DNA of 12,972 nucleotides from an uncultured Clostridia bacterium (GCA_934167435.1 CAKPKZ010000035.1:1-12972); one strand, 5' to 3'; counted from the stretch's first letter, positions 5,901 to 12,822 are shown. Translations and numbers: made by a program. The notes: generated from the letters alone by a model not told the origin.

Positions 5901-7995
5901 TTTCAACTGTAGCAAGTGAAAGATATGCCGAAGCTGAAAATACGTTAAAGGTAATATCCCAAGGTTGTAAATTAGTAAAATTAATTTCTTTATATGCTGC
6001 TATCAAAATATAACCTGTCTCTGGATCATACTTAGGATATTCTTTATATGAATTTTCCCATCCGGTTGGATATACAGTTCCTTCTCCTACTCCTGTAATC
6101 CAATTATTAGCAGGACCATATGAGTTATTAGATAAATAAGAGAAACTAGTAACTTGAGAACTTCCAAAGCCACTTCCATATATATTCCCTTTTACAGTAG
6201 AATTTGAGAAATCTAAATTTACATCTCCGCCTTCCTCCTTAACTACAGAAAAATTATTAGAATTTAAATTACTAACATCCTTTTCTACGAATGATAACGT
6301 AGAATTAGAGTAAGTATAATCTTTATATTTATCTGGAACTTTCAAAGTATTTCCATTGTAACCTCCACCATATACATTTCCTAATATTGTAGATTTATTA
6401 ATTTTTAAAGAAACATTACCATATACATTAGAAGTAAAATCTTTACCACCACCATATACATTAGTTATTTTAGTACAGTTTTCAATCACTAAAGAAATAT
6501 TACCAAATAATCTACTCTGAGAAGAGCCTCCATATACATTAGTAATAACTGGATCATACTGAGAATTCCCTGAATTATCCCCTTTGATTTTTATGTTTCT
6601 ATTCCCAATATTAATTGTATAAGCTCCTTTATTACCACCTTCTATAGATTTAATTGTACCGCCATATATACTAATATTAATTGTTCCATACGTTTTCCCA
6701 ACTATATTTGTAGCCGCATTCTGATAACCAGCTGTCAAGTCAGAATCTATCTTTGCGTTATCTGTAACATACCAATTCCTTTCCCAGCCATATTTATCTT
6801 CATCGCTCCATCCCAAAGAAAAAGTATTATAAATGCCACCACTTAAAACAACAGTCCTAGTTTGAGAAACTCTAAAAGTATTAATTGTTCCATCAAATCT
6901 ATTGGTAGTTTCAAAGCAAAAATGATTTTCTTCAGATACCTTTCGAGAAAACAATTGAAATTCAGAACTAACATTTTGAGTCCCAAATAAACCACTCTTC
7001 ATTAATTTATAATTAATATTATCAAACCGATAAGAGCCATACCAATAATTATAATACCCTTTAGGTTTTATATTTAATGTATATTTATCTCCATCATTCT
7101 CTTGATAACTTTTAAAAGATGCACTTCGTATTTTATTTGAACCTATGCTAGTAGAAGTACCATATTTTCCACTAAAACCAAATATACCACTTTCTTTAGA
7201 TGAACCATTATTTTTATAATAGTCTACATCACCAGCCAACATTATTACAGTATGATAAGGATCTGTTTCATCTAAAGTATCATCATTTCTTAATCTTTCA
7301 TAAACCTCATCAATTGTTGCTAACTTAGAATTTAAACTATTACCAATATTTTCATCACTGGCACCAGTCAAATTTGTACTTTTTTCCTCATCTAAATAAT
7401 AATATCCTGTATCACCATCCTCAGAATAAACCATGTTTTCATATTTATTTTCTATAAAATAAACTTTTCCCCAAGTTGCTTCAAGGTTTAATGAGCGTAT
7501 TCCATCTTTTTCTTCAAATAATTCATTGTCAATATTATCCAAATCCAAATAATTTCCTTGTTGAAAAACTGTATTCATGGGAATATAACTATCTGTACCA
7601 ACAATATGCCAACCTGTAAATGAATATGCCCAAGAAGAATCTGAGATAACATCATCAAAATAAAAAGTTTCATTATCTACAATATTACTATTGGATAGGT
7701 TTATTTTTGTATTATTGTTAGATAGTAATTCAAAAAAACTATAATTTGGAAGTAACCATCTATTGTTTAATGTGGAATAAATTTTGACAGAAAAAGCATC
7801 AAATAATATATTAGATTTTTCATTAGAAGTACTATCATTTCGAGGAATATTTCCTTCTGAAAAATTTATAATCAATGGAATTCCTTCATCCGCTTTAGAT
7901 TTACTAGTAAACTTATTTACACCAATAATTAAAGTTGTAACAAGAAATAAAATAATCAAAATACCAATAACAATATTTAAGTTTCTTTTTTTCAT
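2947..7995 (-). CDS. Giant surface protein with GGG-repeat beta-helix (putative adhesin), 1682 residues
   Basis: The last gene of the cluster encodes a secreted or membrane-tethered protein. Residues 1-5 are basic and 8-26 form a hydrophobic helix, followed by SKSKA-DEG, a possible cleavage site. Residues of about 125-176 (SFTGWHIVG ... LEATWGKVYF) resemble an InlB B-repeat (Flg_new) module. From about 485 to 1005 lie some twelve repeats of the type NVYGGGxxGxxxGNTxVxIxNSxI, spaced 24-27 residues where densest (about 865-1000), expected to form a right-handed beta-helix. At about 1003-1013 the segment DADGDGDASDF looks like a calcium-binding loop. The remainder is beta-rich, ending in an Ig-like module (GTYRIIAELYDDAGNF). 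There is no LPXTG motif and no C-terminal membrane helix. AGGAGG lies 8 bases before the ATG; the gap to the upstream gene is 18 bases. Adhesion or matrix function is inference. Confidence 0.85.
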   Translation of the reverse strand: MKKRNLNIVIGILIILFLVTTLIIGVNKFTSKSKADEGIPLIINFSEGNIPRNDSTSNEKSNILFDAFSVKIYSTLNNRWLLPNYSFFELLSNNNTKINLSNSNIVDNETFYFDDVISDSSWAYSFTGWHIVGTDSYIPMNTVFQQGNYLDLDNIDNELFEEKDGIRSLNLEATWGKVYFIENKYENMVYSEDGDTGYYYLDEEKSTNLTGASDENIGNSLNSKLATIDEVYERLRNDDTLDETDPYHTVIMLAGDVDYYKNNGSSKESGIFGFSGKYGTSTSIGSNKIRSASFKSYQENDGDKYTLNIKPKGYYNYWYGSYRFDNINYKLMKSGLFGTQNVSSEFQLFSRKVSEENHFCFETTNRFDGTINTFRVSQTRTVVLSGGIYNTFSLGWSDEDKYGWERNWYVTDNAKIDSDLTAGYQNAATNIVGKTYGTINISIYGGTIKSIEGGNKGAYTINIGNRNIKIKGDNSGNSQYDPVITNVYGGSSQSRLFGNISLVIENCTKITNVYGGGKDFTSNVYGNVSLKINKSTILGNVYGGGYNGNTLKVPDKYKDYTYSNSTLSFVEKDVSNLNSNNFSVVKEEGGDVNLDFSNSTVKGNIYGSGFGSSQVTSFSYLSNNSYGPANNWITGVGEGTVYPTGWENSYKEYPKYDPETGYILIAAYKEINFTNLQPWDITFNVFSASAYLSLATVENVHIKLDNSVVGTSNRLNDKTSGNVYGGGSISKVLGNTEIEIINNSIIYGNVYGGGDGSTKPDPVTVYKPIDDDVYEMSKYEILSVFNNNGSLSANVKVSSQKPSYNSSIYGKFNWSGDVSLLNSETKGIDFENKLLYSENTKGLGSVIGDTSVVISNNSLINGSVYGGGNAGIVEGNTGVYIYSSDVNGMVYAGGDSADILKDTKLVIDDNSSIKKNVFGGGNSGNILGNSNINISNSSLTSIFGGGYSGVVSGNITIKVNSGKLENVFGGGDQSYVNGDTNVTIGNEDSSGTVMISGLVYGGGRGYDADGDGDASDFTTVKGSSNVLIQGINTNVENYGSTKLGAVAGNVEVNFKNYWSGNSTAKYKTMNGIDRATTVSFDNSYVLLENKGTDGKLVGIKSIENLIIPQGSGLKISANGEITGNFNGGGELYLDSLVSLTVQGNITGQTTLILNPKLLENGNKTIKGGLDFPYLKVGGNSPEEIAVVSGESNKYVIREADKDTVNDLKGENYIYFYISGDVSVDNSIDIISSNEYGRNYINSISNDKNIYMLNNEIFTSDVDVDYYLTNDDYNTYDYTNINRKLELISNSSNSSINIPKGTEIVMKINEKYYFYQVDKDDVSQINLTEFKNELGANYVEVSNFDTSDSVTKTINEINGTTSYSLDEKYKFIFNFNNTTGINKDSYYPSLEIFYGENSFSKVKKDTASNVVNIQKREYNLSLKKDKTSYEGNGIIKLDGKLNISSLNTNTKINSKNLNLRLRLKNSENNYVDIPEGTILTIDDKKYLVKNGIIKFDVLNNIDTSEINSDVNLILDMNNVLPQDQLISGDYTLTFEYLYGKNYHELSNVNINLVDIKMNFGLKLSSNVINDNFYDKLKIIKFGTKESRSIKINFSNDSVLNNMNIKIKAIERTSSFVYEETKNASNNIVINNDTVTTSNKKELVNNIDITFKENLSKGTYRIIAELYDDAGNFKTSDYVNFIVD

Positions 7996-8013
7996 AAAAT
8001 ATTCCTCCTTTCT

Positions 8014-8835
8014 TTAATTAATAATAATATCAGTCCCTAATTTAATATCGTAATCACCTACTTTTTTGATAAATACAATGTCAAATTCATCTTCTTTTTG
8101 ATAATTGGATAACAGTAAATTAAAACTATTTATATTATCATTAGTTTTAACAAAAATATCGCTAGATAGCAAATTTGATTTATCTAAAATTAATTTTGTA
8201 TTATCGTAGGCAATATTTTTATTTGATGTATCTCCATTTACTTGAAAGTTCAATTCTACATAGTCTGAATAATTTATCATTTTTACATCACTTTCTGTTT
8301 TAACTATACTAATTTGTATTTCTCGACTTATCTCTTTCGCAAAAGGACTTGTAGATTTTAAAACTAACTTTAATTTTAAATTGTTTAAATCATTATATTT
8401 ATCACTTTTACTTACTTTTAAAACATAATTACTCTCAGATATTTTATTACCAACAAGTTTTTGATTTTCTGTTATTAATTTATTATTTTGATAAACTTCA
8501 GCATTTAACTCATTGTTAGTATCATTTAACTTTTCTACACTAATTTGATAACTAATATCATCTGGGGAACACAAAAGCATATTTTCATAATTCTTAACAT
8601 TGAAATTAATTTCTAAACTACCTGTTCCATCCCAATTTTTAGAAAAAACATTTTTATCATTATTCGCCATAATATCACTTGAAAAATAAAACTCTTTTGA
8701 TTCAATTGAATGAGAAGTAAATAAGTCTATCTTATATTTAGCAGATAAATTTGCAATAAAATAAGAAGAGAGCAACATTAAAGAAATAATGACTGAATAT
8801 TTTATTTGTTTATTTAGTTTTTTCTTCTTTTTCAT
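8014..8835 (-). CDS. Secreted protein with SipW-type signal peptide, divergent TasA-like, 273 residues
   Basis: Residues 1-11 are highly basic and 12-31 hydrophobic, followed by LSAKYKI. The (S/T)-A-K-Y segment right after the hydrophobic core is the hallmark of SipW-processed TasA/CalY precursors and matches the sister protein at 11311, which has TYAKYTRAL. The mature part is Asn/Lys/Ser-rich with alternating beta pattern, for example GSLEINFNVKNYENML and DDISYQISVEKL, and lacks cysteine except at CSPDD. No enzyme motif is visible. It is 18 bases upstream of the giant protein gene and 22 bases downstream of the 176-residue gene, so it is probably co-translated with them. It may be a minor fibre component or a linker to the giant protein. 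AGGAGA is seven bases before the ATG. Confidence 0.7.
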   Translation of the reverse strand: MKKKKKLNKQIKYSVIISLMLLSSYFIANLSAKYKIDLFTSHSIESKEFYFSSDIMANNDKNVFSKNWDGTGSLEINFNVKNYENMLLCSPDDISYQISVEKLNDTNNELNAEVYQNNKLITENQKLVGNKISESNYVLKVSKSDKYNDLNNLKLKLVLKSTSPFAKEISREIQISIVKTESDVKMINYSDYVELNFQVNGDTSNKNIAYDNTKLILDKSNLLSSDIFVKTNDNINSFNLLLSNYQKEDEFDIVFIKKVGDYDIKLGTDIIIN

Positions 8836-8857
8836 ATTGCTATCTCCTATCTATAAT

Positions 8858-9388
8858 TTAATCAACTTGCTCAGAAACAACTTTTATTTTTATTAAATCT
8901 ATTGATTTACTAAACTTATAATCATTATAATTTTCTGCATTTTTATTCCAACTAATTATTAATTTGTATTTATCACTCATATCCTCTGAATACCCTAAGT
9001 AAGATTCTTTTGTTTTATTTAAATTTAAGGGTAACAATTCATATTGATTATTTTTGTTTAATTGATATATAGAAAAATTTAGTGGAAGATTAGCATAATC
9101 ATTAATGATTTCTATATAATATTTCATTGTTACTTCATTTTTTCGATTATTACTTTTATTAAGAACTTCAAACTCAAAAGATTGTTCATCATCAGAGTCA
9201 AGTGGGCCTATCGGTAAATTTAAAGTAGTTTCGTTATCTATACCAAGAGCAACGGTTGCAACTTGTCCTTTTCCAATTCCAGATAATGCAGAGCGATAGC
9301 TAGCAAGTGAAAAAAAGGTAGAAATTATTACAGTAATAATGGTTATGCAAAATAAAGTTTTCAAATTTATTTTTTTTAAATACTTCAT
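8858..9388 (-). CDS. TasA/CalY-like secreted subunit, 176 residues
   Basis: The N-terminus has a basic head, a hydrophobic core (residues 11-29), and then ASYRSALSG and ATVALGI. This aligns by eye with AKYTRALSG and ATVAKFSV of the main TasA-like subunit. Later, NLPLNFSIYQLNKNNQYELL parallels its NVPIEYSL segment, and both proteins end in QVD. So I read it as a member of the same SipW-dependent fibre family, with a beta-sandwich mature domain. I chose the ATG at 9388-9386, because GGAG sits six bases upstream. An in-frame TTG four codons earlier overlaps that ribosome site and is unlikely. It lies 15 bases after a SipW-type peptidase gene, its likely processing enzyme. Confidence 0.75.
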   Translation of the reverse strand: MKYLKKINLKTLFCITIITVIISTFFSLASYRSALSGIGKGQVATVALGIDNETTLNLPIGPLDSDDEQSFEFEVLNKSNNRKNEVTMKYYIEIINDYANLPLNFSIYQLNKNNQYELLPLNLNKTKESYLGYSEDMSDKYKLIISWNKNAENYNDYKFSKSIDLIKIKVVSEQVD

Positions 9389-9403
9389 GATAAACTCCAA
9401 TCT

Positions 9404-10012
9404 CTATAATTTCATATTGTATTCTTTTCTCTTTTTTTCTCTTCTTTTTCTTCTAACCATTTTTCTTACATTACTTGAAATAAATGCATAAAGCAAAATA
9501 AAGATAATTAACAAAAAAATATGATTTTCAACAAAAAGAGATAAAAGACCAAGTTTAGGAATTATTTTGATTACTTTTCCTTCTATATTATTTTGTTCTA
9601 CTCTAAAATTATCTTCAGCATTATTGTTATCACCCTTCGTTATATAACTACTTTTACCTTTTTGGCTTTTCTGAATTTGTATTATCCGGTGAGTAACAAT
9701 ACTATTATTTTCATGATAAGAAATAATATCCCCTACACTATAATCACTTGTTTTTTTCATTTTTTTAACAATAACGATATCTCCAACATTCATTTTAGGT
9801 TTCATACTTCCAGATACTATAATATAAGATTTCATCCCCATAATAGATGCTGTCTTATTAGGAAAAAAGATAGATTGAGCAATCAAAAATAAATTACACA
9901 AAATAATAGGAATTAAAATAATGTACAAAATAACGCTCAATATATTTTTTATTTTTTGATATTTCTTTTTTCTCTTAATAATTGATTCAGGAATATAATT
10001 TTCAAACTTCAT
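9404..10012 (-). CDS. SipW-type (ER-type) signal peptidase I, third copy, 202 residues
   Basis: A membrane serine protease that would cleave signal peptides on the outer face of the membrane. The nucleophile is Ser69 in VSGSMKPKM, the general base His108 in VTHRI (His in place of the bacterial Lys, as in ER/archaeal and SipW enzymes), and the conserved acidic box TKGDNNNAED places Asp128 and Asp134. A membrane helix lies at about 24-46 and a second at about 165-183. It differs from the other two copies by a longer basic N-terminus and a strongly basic C-tail (RRKRREKKRK). The gap to the preceding peptidase gene is only 8 bases. The ribosome site is AGGTGG, close to the ATG. All catalytic residues are present, so it should be active. 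Confidence 0.92.
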   Translation of the reverse strand: MKFENYIPESIIKRKKKYQKIKNILSVILYIILIPIILCNLFLIAQSIFFPNKTASIMGMKSYIIVSGSMKPKMNVGDIVIVKKMKKTSDYSVGDIISYHENNSIVTHRIIQIQKSQKGKSSYITKGDNNNAEDNFRVEQNNIEGKVIKIIPKLGLLSLFVENHIFLLIIFILLYAFISSNVRKMVRRKRREKKRKEYNMKL

Positions 10013-10020
10013 ACCTCCAC

Positions 10021-10506
10021 CTACTTTTTATTTTTTGTTAATATATCACTTGGTAATAATAAAATTAAGACAAGTATAGTAATAGAGATACTAAAGCCAA
10101 AAGGACTTCTAAAAAAGGCTAAAAGATTGCCTAAGTATTTTATTTTTCCTATATAAATTCCTGTTATTTCATTTTTTCTTACTACAGGATCAACACTATT
10201 ATTAGCATCCCCTTTAGTAATTACTGTATCACCATCTATTTCTACTATTCTGTGAATAGTTTCATCAGTTTTATTATTTTTTCGATATGTTACAATATCG
10301 CCAACTTTTACGTTTTTTGCTTTTCTTACAATAACAAAATCGTTTATTTTTAATTCAGGTTCCATACTTCCTGATAAAATAACTGCTACCCTTATCCCAA
10401 ATGGATAAAAATTTCTAAAATAATGTGTACTAACAACCACAAATACATAAAATAACGATATTAACACAAATAAGCCACACAATATTCTCTTCAATATTTT
10501 TGTCAT
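10021..10506 (-). CDS. SipW-type signal peptidase I, second copy, 161 residues
   Basis: The shortest of the three peptidases but complete. An N-terminal membrane helix (about 8-26) is followed by ILSGSMEPEL with catalytic Ser47, TIHRIVEI with His85, and TKGDANNSVD with Asp100 and Asp106; a C-terminal membrane helix lies around 138-152. Its ATG overlaps the TGA of the 247-residue gene by four bases (ATGA), indicating translational coupling, so it may be dedicated to that protein. It is followed after 8 bases by the third peptidase gene. Tandem SipW-type peptidases next to one another are unusual. Confidence 0.92.
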   Translation of the reverse strand: MTKILKRILCGLFVLISLFYVFVVVSTHYFRNFYPFGIRVAVILSGSMEPELKINDFVIVRKAKNVKVGDIVTYRKNNKTDETIHRIVEIDGDTVITKGDANNSVDPVVRKNEITGIYIGKIKYLGNLLAFFRSPFGFSISITILVLILLLPSDILTKNKK

Positions 10507-11246
10507 TTTGAATTAGCTCCTATATTTATAGAAAGTTTATAATTAGCATCTATGCCCTCGCCAATATAAGTATCATTATCACTATCAAGCCACTTCCAAT
10601 CTAAAGTGTAAGAAATAGATTCTTTAGCTTTAATTGTTATGTTTCTTTGTTCTAACTTAGAAGTACCCTCGTATTCTTCTTCGTTACCAGTCAGGTAAAC
10701 ACCTTTACTTCTTAATTTATACTTCATATTAATGTTATATGGATTTTCTTCCACCATAGTCATATCTACTGCAATATCAAAATCATTATTATTTCTTATA
10801 ACAAAAACATAACTGTTTGATGAATTTGGAGCAATCTTAGAAGTGTATTCGTATGCTTGATTACTAAATATTCTAAGTGGTTTTTCTCCCCAAACAGTAT
10901 AATTATCACTAACCATTAAATCTTTCTTTTCTTCTGTTTTTGCTTCATTTGGCTTATTTTTATCAATATCAGTACTCTTATCATTACTCTCTTCAAATGC
11001 TGACTTAGAATCTGAAGTATTTGATGAATTATCAGTTTTATCTTCATTTATATTTTTATTATCATCTTTTTGCTCGCTTTTTGGACAATCACAGTTAATA
11101 TCAAAAATATCAACATTTCCAGTTGGCGTTAATGAATCATGATGATTAATATAACCAAAGTTAAGAATAAGAAGATAAATTAGGACTATAAGTATCATGG
11201 AAAAAAATAGAACAATCTTTAATACTTTACTTTTGCTGTTTTTCAT
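10503..11246 (-). CDS. Membrane-anchored TasA-domain protein with acidic linker, 247 residues
   Basis: Three parts are visible. Residues 1-30 form a basic head and long hydrophobic helix that lacks an obvious A-x-A site, so it may stay anchored. Residues of about 41-55 hold TPTGNVDIFDINCDC, a compact motif with two cysteines. About 56-110 form a Lys/Asp/Glu/Ser/Asn-rich disordered linker. From about 112 on comes a domain clearly related to the main TasA-like subunit: IAPNSSNSYVFVIRN parallels its IAPGTGGEFTTTLTN, NINMKYKL parallels NVPIEYSL, and LDWKWLDSDNDTYIGEG parallels IYWRWAFDGTDSTDTALGEE. A role as fibre anchor or assembly factor, as TapA has in Bacillus, is inference from architecture and position. 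AGGAG lies 9 bases upstream. Confidence 0.78.
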   Translation of the reverse strand: MKNSKSKVLKIVLFFSMILIVLIYLLILNFGYINHHDSLTPTGNVDIFDINCDCPKSEQKDDNKNINEDKTDNSSNTSDSKSAFEESNDKSTDIDKNKPNEAKTEEKKDLMVSDNYTVWGEKPLRIFSNQAYEYTSKIAPNSSNSYVFVIRNNNDFDIAVDMTMVEENPYNINMKYKLRSKGVYLTGNEEEYEGTSKLEQRNITIKAKESISYTLDWKWLDSDNDTYIGEGIDANYKLSINIGANSK

Positions 11247-11276
11247 ACCATTTATCTCCTTTTTTCTTCTTTTAAA

Positions 11277-11298
11277 TATTTTTAATTAATTAAAAATA
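11277..11298. repeat. 22-bp perfect A/T palindrome between two operon genes
   Basis: TATTTTTAATTAATTAAAAATA reads the same on both strands and sits in the 64-base gap after the TasA-like gene. As RNA it could fold into a nine-pair stem. In fibre operons the first subunit is needed in excess, so partial termination or mRNA protection here is plausible, but the stem is all A-U and the case is weak. Confidence 0.35.
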
Positions 11299-11310
11299 CT
11301 ACAAACTACA

Positions 11311-11898
11311 TTAATCAACTTGAGTAAATGTGGCAGTTACTTGTGTTGTAACAGTTGGAGCTGTTGTTTCTTCTCCTAATGCTGTATCAGTACTATCTGT
11401 ACCATCAAAAGCCCATCTCCAGTAAATAGTTACATCACCAGTAGTTGTTGCACTTGTTTTTCCAACATAGTCTAAATTAACTTCTTTTGTTAATTCACTA
11501 GCTTTTTTCCAAGTTGTTTTATCTAACGAATATTCAATTGGAACATTCTTTTCATTAGATGTTTCTTTTAATGTGATTACTGCTTTAACATCAACTTCTG
11601 ACTTGTTTGTTAATGTTGTTGTGAATTCTCCACCAGTACCTGGGGCAATTTTATTTGAAGCAACATTTTCTTCATTAGCAGTTACATCAGCTTCTTTAAC
11701 TGTGTCAAACAAACTAATTGTTGCATTTTGTTCTTTATTTAAACCAGTAGCCTCTACACTAAACTTAGCAACTGTTGCAGTATCACTACCACTTAATGCT
11801 CTAGTATATTTAGCATAAGTTCCACTTACAAAATAACTTCCTACGGCAACTACTCCTAGTAATAACATTACACCTAACTTCTTAGTATTCTTTTTCAT
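11311..11898 (-). CDS. TasA/CalY-type major fibre subunit, 195 residues
   Basis: The second gene of the cluster has a classic SipW-dependent precursor layout: basic head, hydrophobic core (about 8-24), then SGTYAKYTRALSGSDTATVA, with likely cleavage near TYA. The mature part is rich in Thr, Val, Ala and Asp, has no cysteine, and fits the TasA/camelysin beta-sandwich family in length (about 200-260 residues). Its composition, closer to average than its Asn/Lys-rich neighbours, suggests a highly expressed structural protein. Export and assembly into extracellular fibres is known for the family and inferred here. I chose the ATG at 11898-11896 because AGGAGG lies eight bases upstream; an in-frame GTG three codons earlier abuts that site. 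It lies 71 bases after the first peptidase gene. Confidence 0.88.
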   Translation of the reverse strand: MKKNTKKLGVMLLLGVVAVGSYFVSGTYAKYTRALSGSDTATVAKFSVEATGLNKEQNATISLFDTVKEADVTANEENVASNKIAPGTGGEFTTTLTNKSEVDVKAVITLKETSNEKNVPIEYSLDKTTWKKASELTKEVNLDYVGKTSATTTGDVTIYWRWAFDGTDSTDTALGEETTAPTVTTQVTATFTQVD

Positions 11899-11969
11899 TT
11901 GATCCACCTCCTCTCAAGTTGACAATTTTATATATAAACACTACAAGAATAATGCTTATACCAAATTAA

Positions 11970-12545
11970 TTATTTATTTGCTTTGTTTTTTACTTTTCTA
12001 TATTCTTCTAGTTCTTTTCTATCACTAGCAGATAACTTATTATTATCAATCATGATAAAGGCAGTTCCACCAACAACAATTATTATTAATGTAATAGCAA
12101 GAGTTGATGGCTTTTGCATAAATAATAAAACATTTCCAAAACCTGAAATTTTATTGATATAAATTCCTTCTATATTATCTTCTTCTACATAACCGCTATC
12201 TTTTGTATTATTGTTATCTCCTTTAGTAACAAACTTAGTTGCACCATTATCTTTTATAACATCTACAATTCTATGAGTAACTATATAATTTTCTTTATCT
12301 TTAAAAGCAATAATATCGTTAACTTTTAATTCTTTAACATCGATACTTTTTACAATAGCTAAATCTCCCTTATATAGTTCAGTTTCCATAGAACCAGATA
12401 ATACAATAAAAGGTTTATATCCAAATATTGTAGGTATCTTATCTGGGTTAGTTTTTGTTTGTACAAATATAATACCAATTAAAATAACCAATAAAATTAA
12501 AATACTTATAAATATATATCCTAAAACTTTTCCGACTTTCTTCAT
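11970..12545 (-). CDS. sipW: SipW-type signal peptidase I, first gene of the cluster, 191 residues
   Basis: A complete ER/SipW-type signal peptidase. The N-terminal membrane helix spans about 10-28, and a second near 148-166 precedes a charged cytoplasmic tail ending in KVKNKANK. Catalytic Ser52 is in VLSGSMETEL, the His base is His91 in VTHRIV, and TKGDNNNTKD carries Asp110 and Asp116. In Bacillus, SipW is encoded beside TasA and removes its signal peptide; here the next gene is a TasA-like subunit, so the same pairing is expected. It is the promoter-proximal gene, with a leader of roughly 100 bases. AGGAGC lies about nine bases upstream of the ATG. The symbol is by family and context; any of the three copies could be the true functional equivalent. 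Confidence 0.92.
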   Translation of the reverse strand: MKKVGKVLGYIFISILILLVILIGIIFVQTKTNPDKIPTIFGYKPFIVLSGSMETELYKGDLAIVKSIDVKELKVNDIIAFKDKENYIVTHRIVDVIKDNGATKFVTKGDNNNTKDSGYVEEDNIEGIYINKISGFGNVLLFMQKPSTLAITLIIIVVGGTAFIMIDNNKLSASDRKELEEYRKVKNKANK

Positions 12546-12595
12546 TTTTAACTGCTCCTACATTAACATTGATAAGAAAAAAGTCCAAAATAAAT

Positions 12596-12616
12596 CACAA
12601 AGTATTTTACTATGTG
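12596..12616. repeat. 21-bp dyad in the leader of the cluster
   Basis: CACA-A-AGTA-TTT-TACT-A-TGTG is symmetric apart from one mismatched pair. It would lie in the untranslated leader of the cluster mRNA, about 50-70 bases before the first start codon, and could fold as RNA or bind a regulator. A T run (GGACTTTTTTC on the minus strand) follows only after a gap, so it is a poor terminator. Confidence 0.3.
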
Positions 12617-12655
12617 TATAAGATTTTCTCTCTTTATCTCATCTATTATGTATTA

Positions 12656-12685
12656 ATTATAGCACAGATTTTGCAATTTTGACAT
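12656..12685 (-). promoter_or_regulatory. Promoter of the sipW-tasA-like cluster (extended -10)
   Basis: On the minus strand a perfect TATAAT (12661-12656) is preceded by TGC, giving an extended -10 TGCTATAAT. The best -35 is ATGTCA (12685-12680) at 18 bases. A full TTGACA lies on the same strand at 12696-12691, too far for this -10. This places the start of the mRNA about 100 bases before the first peptidase gene; no other strong promoter is evident inside the cluster. Confidence 0.65.
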
Positions 12686-12697
12686 AATTTTGTCAAA
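12678..12697. promoter_or_regulatory. Inverted repeat over the -35 region, operator candidate
   Basis: TTTGACA (12678-12684) and TGTCAAA (12691-12697) form a 7-bp dyad with a 6-base centre, covering the weak -35 of the cluster promoter. A repressor or activator dimer could bind here. With its flanks the symmetry extends to 9 of 10 positions per arm. Confidence 0.5.
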
Positions 12698-12764
12698 TTT
12701 TGTAGCATAAGTGAGGTCATATGTTGATAAATAAGGAATTTATTTGAAAAAAATTTTTTTAACT

Positions 12765-12801
12765 GACTATTTTTTTCTAGTCGTTTAAGTAGTCAATTAA
12801 A
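12765..12801. repeat. Repeated GACTA motifs before the integrase gene
   Basis: GACTA at 12765-12769 is inverted against TAGTC at 12778-12782, and TAGTC recurs at 12790-12794. The last two begin 12-bp direct repeats (TAGTCGTTTAAG and TAGTCAATTAAA, 9 of 12 identical). An A7T7 tract (12747-12760), likely bent DNA, lies beside them. Such repeats upstream of an integrase can be arm-type binding sites or an attachment-site edge. This is inference. No clear integrase promoter was found in 12698-12822. Confidence 0.35.
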
Positions 12802-12822
12802 ATATTAAATGGAGGTGAAAAA

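Noticed and set aside
4985..6550. Repeated CCACCA(C/A)CATA(T/A)AC units resembling a CRISPR-like array
   Set aside because: They are the reverse complement of YGGG/FGGG codons in an open frame, with variable spacing and no constant-length spacers.
7784..8017. Plus-strand frame over the start of the giant gene
   Set aside because: Antisense to a gene start with a good ribosome site; no independent support.
9389..9400. Longer TTG start for the 176-residue subunit
   Set aside because: The TTG overlaps the GGAG ribosome site that serves the ATG at 9388.
9593..9892. 99-residue plus-strand frame within the third peptidase gene
   Set aside because: Antisense to conserved catalytic boxes; composition is that of a shadow frame.
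11573..11818. 81-residue plus-strand frame within the TasA-like gene
   Set aside because: Antisense shadow produced by Thr/Val/Ala-rich codons; no ribosome site.
11899..11907. Longer GTG start for the main TasA-like subunit
   Set aside because: The GTG directly abuts AGGAGG, leaving no spacing, while the ATG at 11898 has eight bases.
12546..12822. Invertible promoter segment next to the integrase
   Set aside because: I found no inverted repeats of 10 bp or more flanking the promoter within the window; only short dyads are present.
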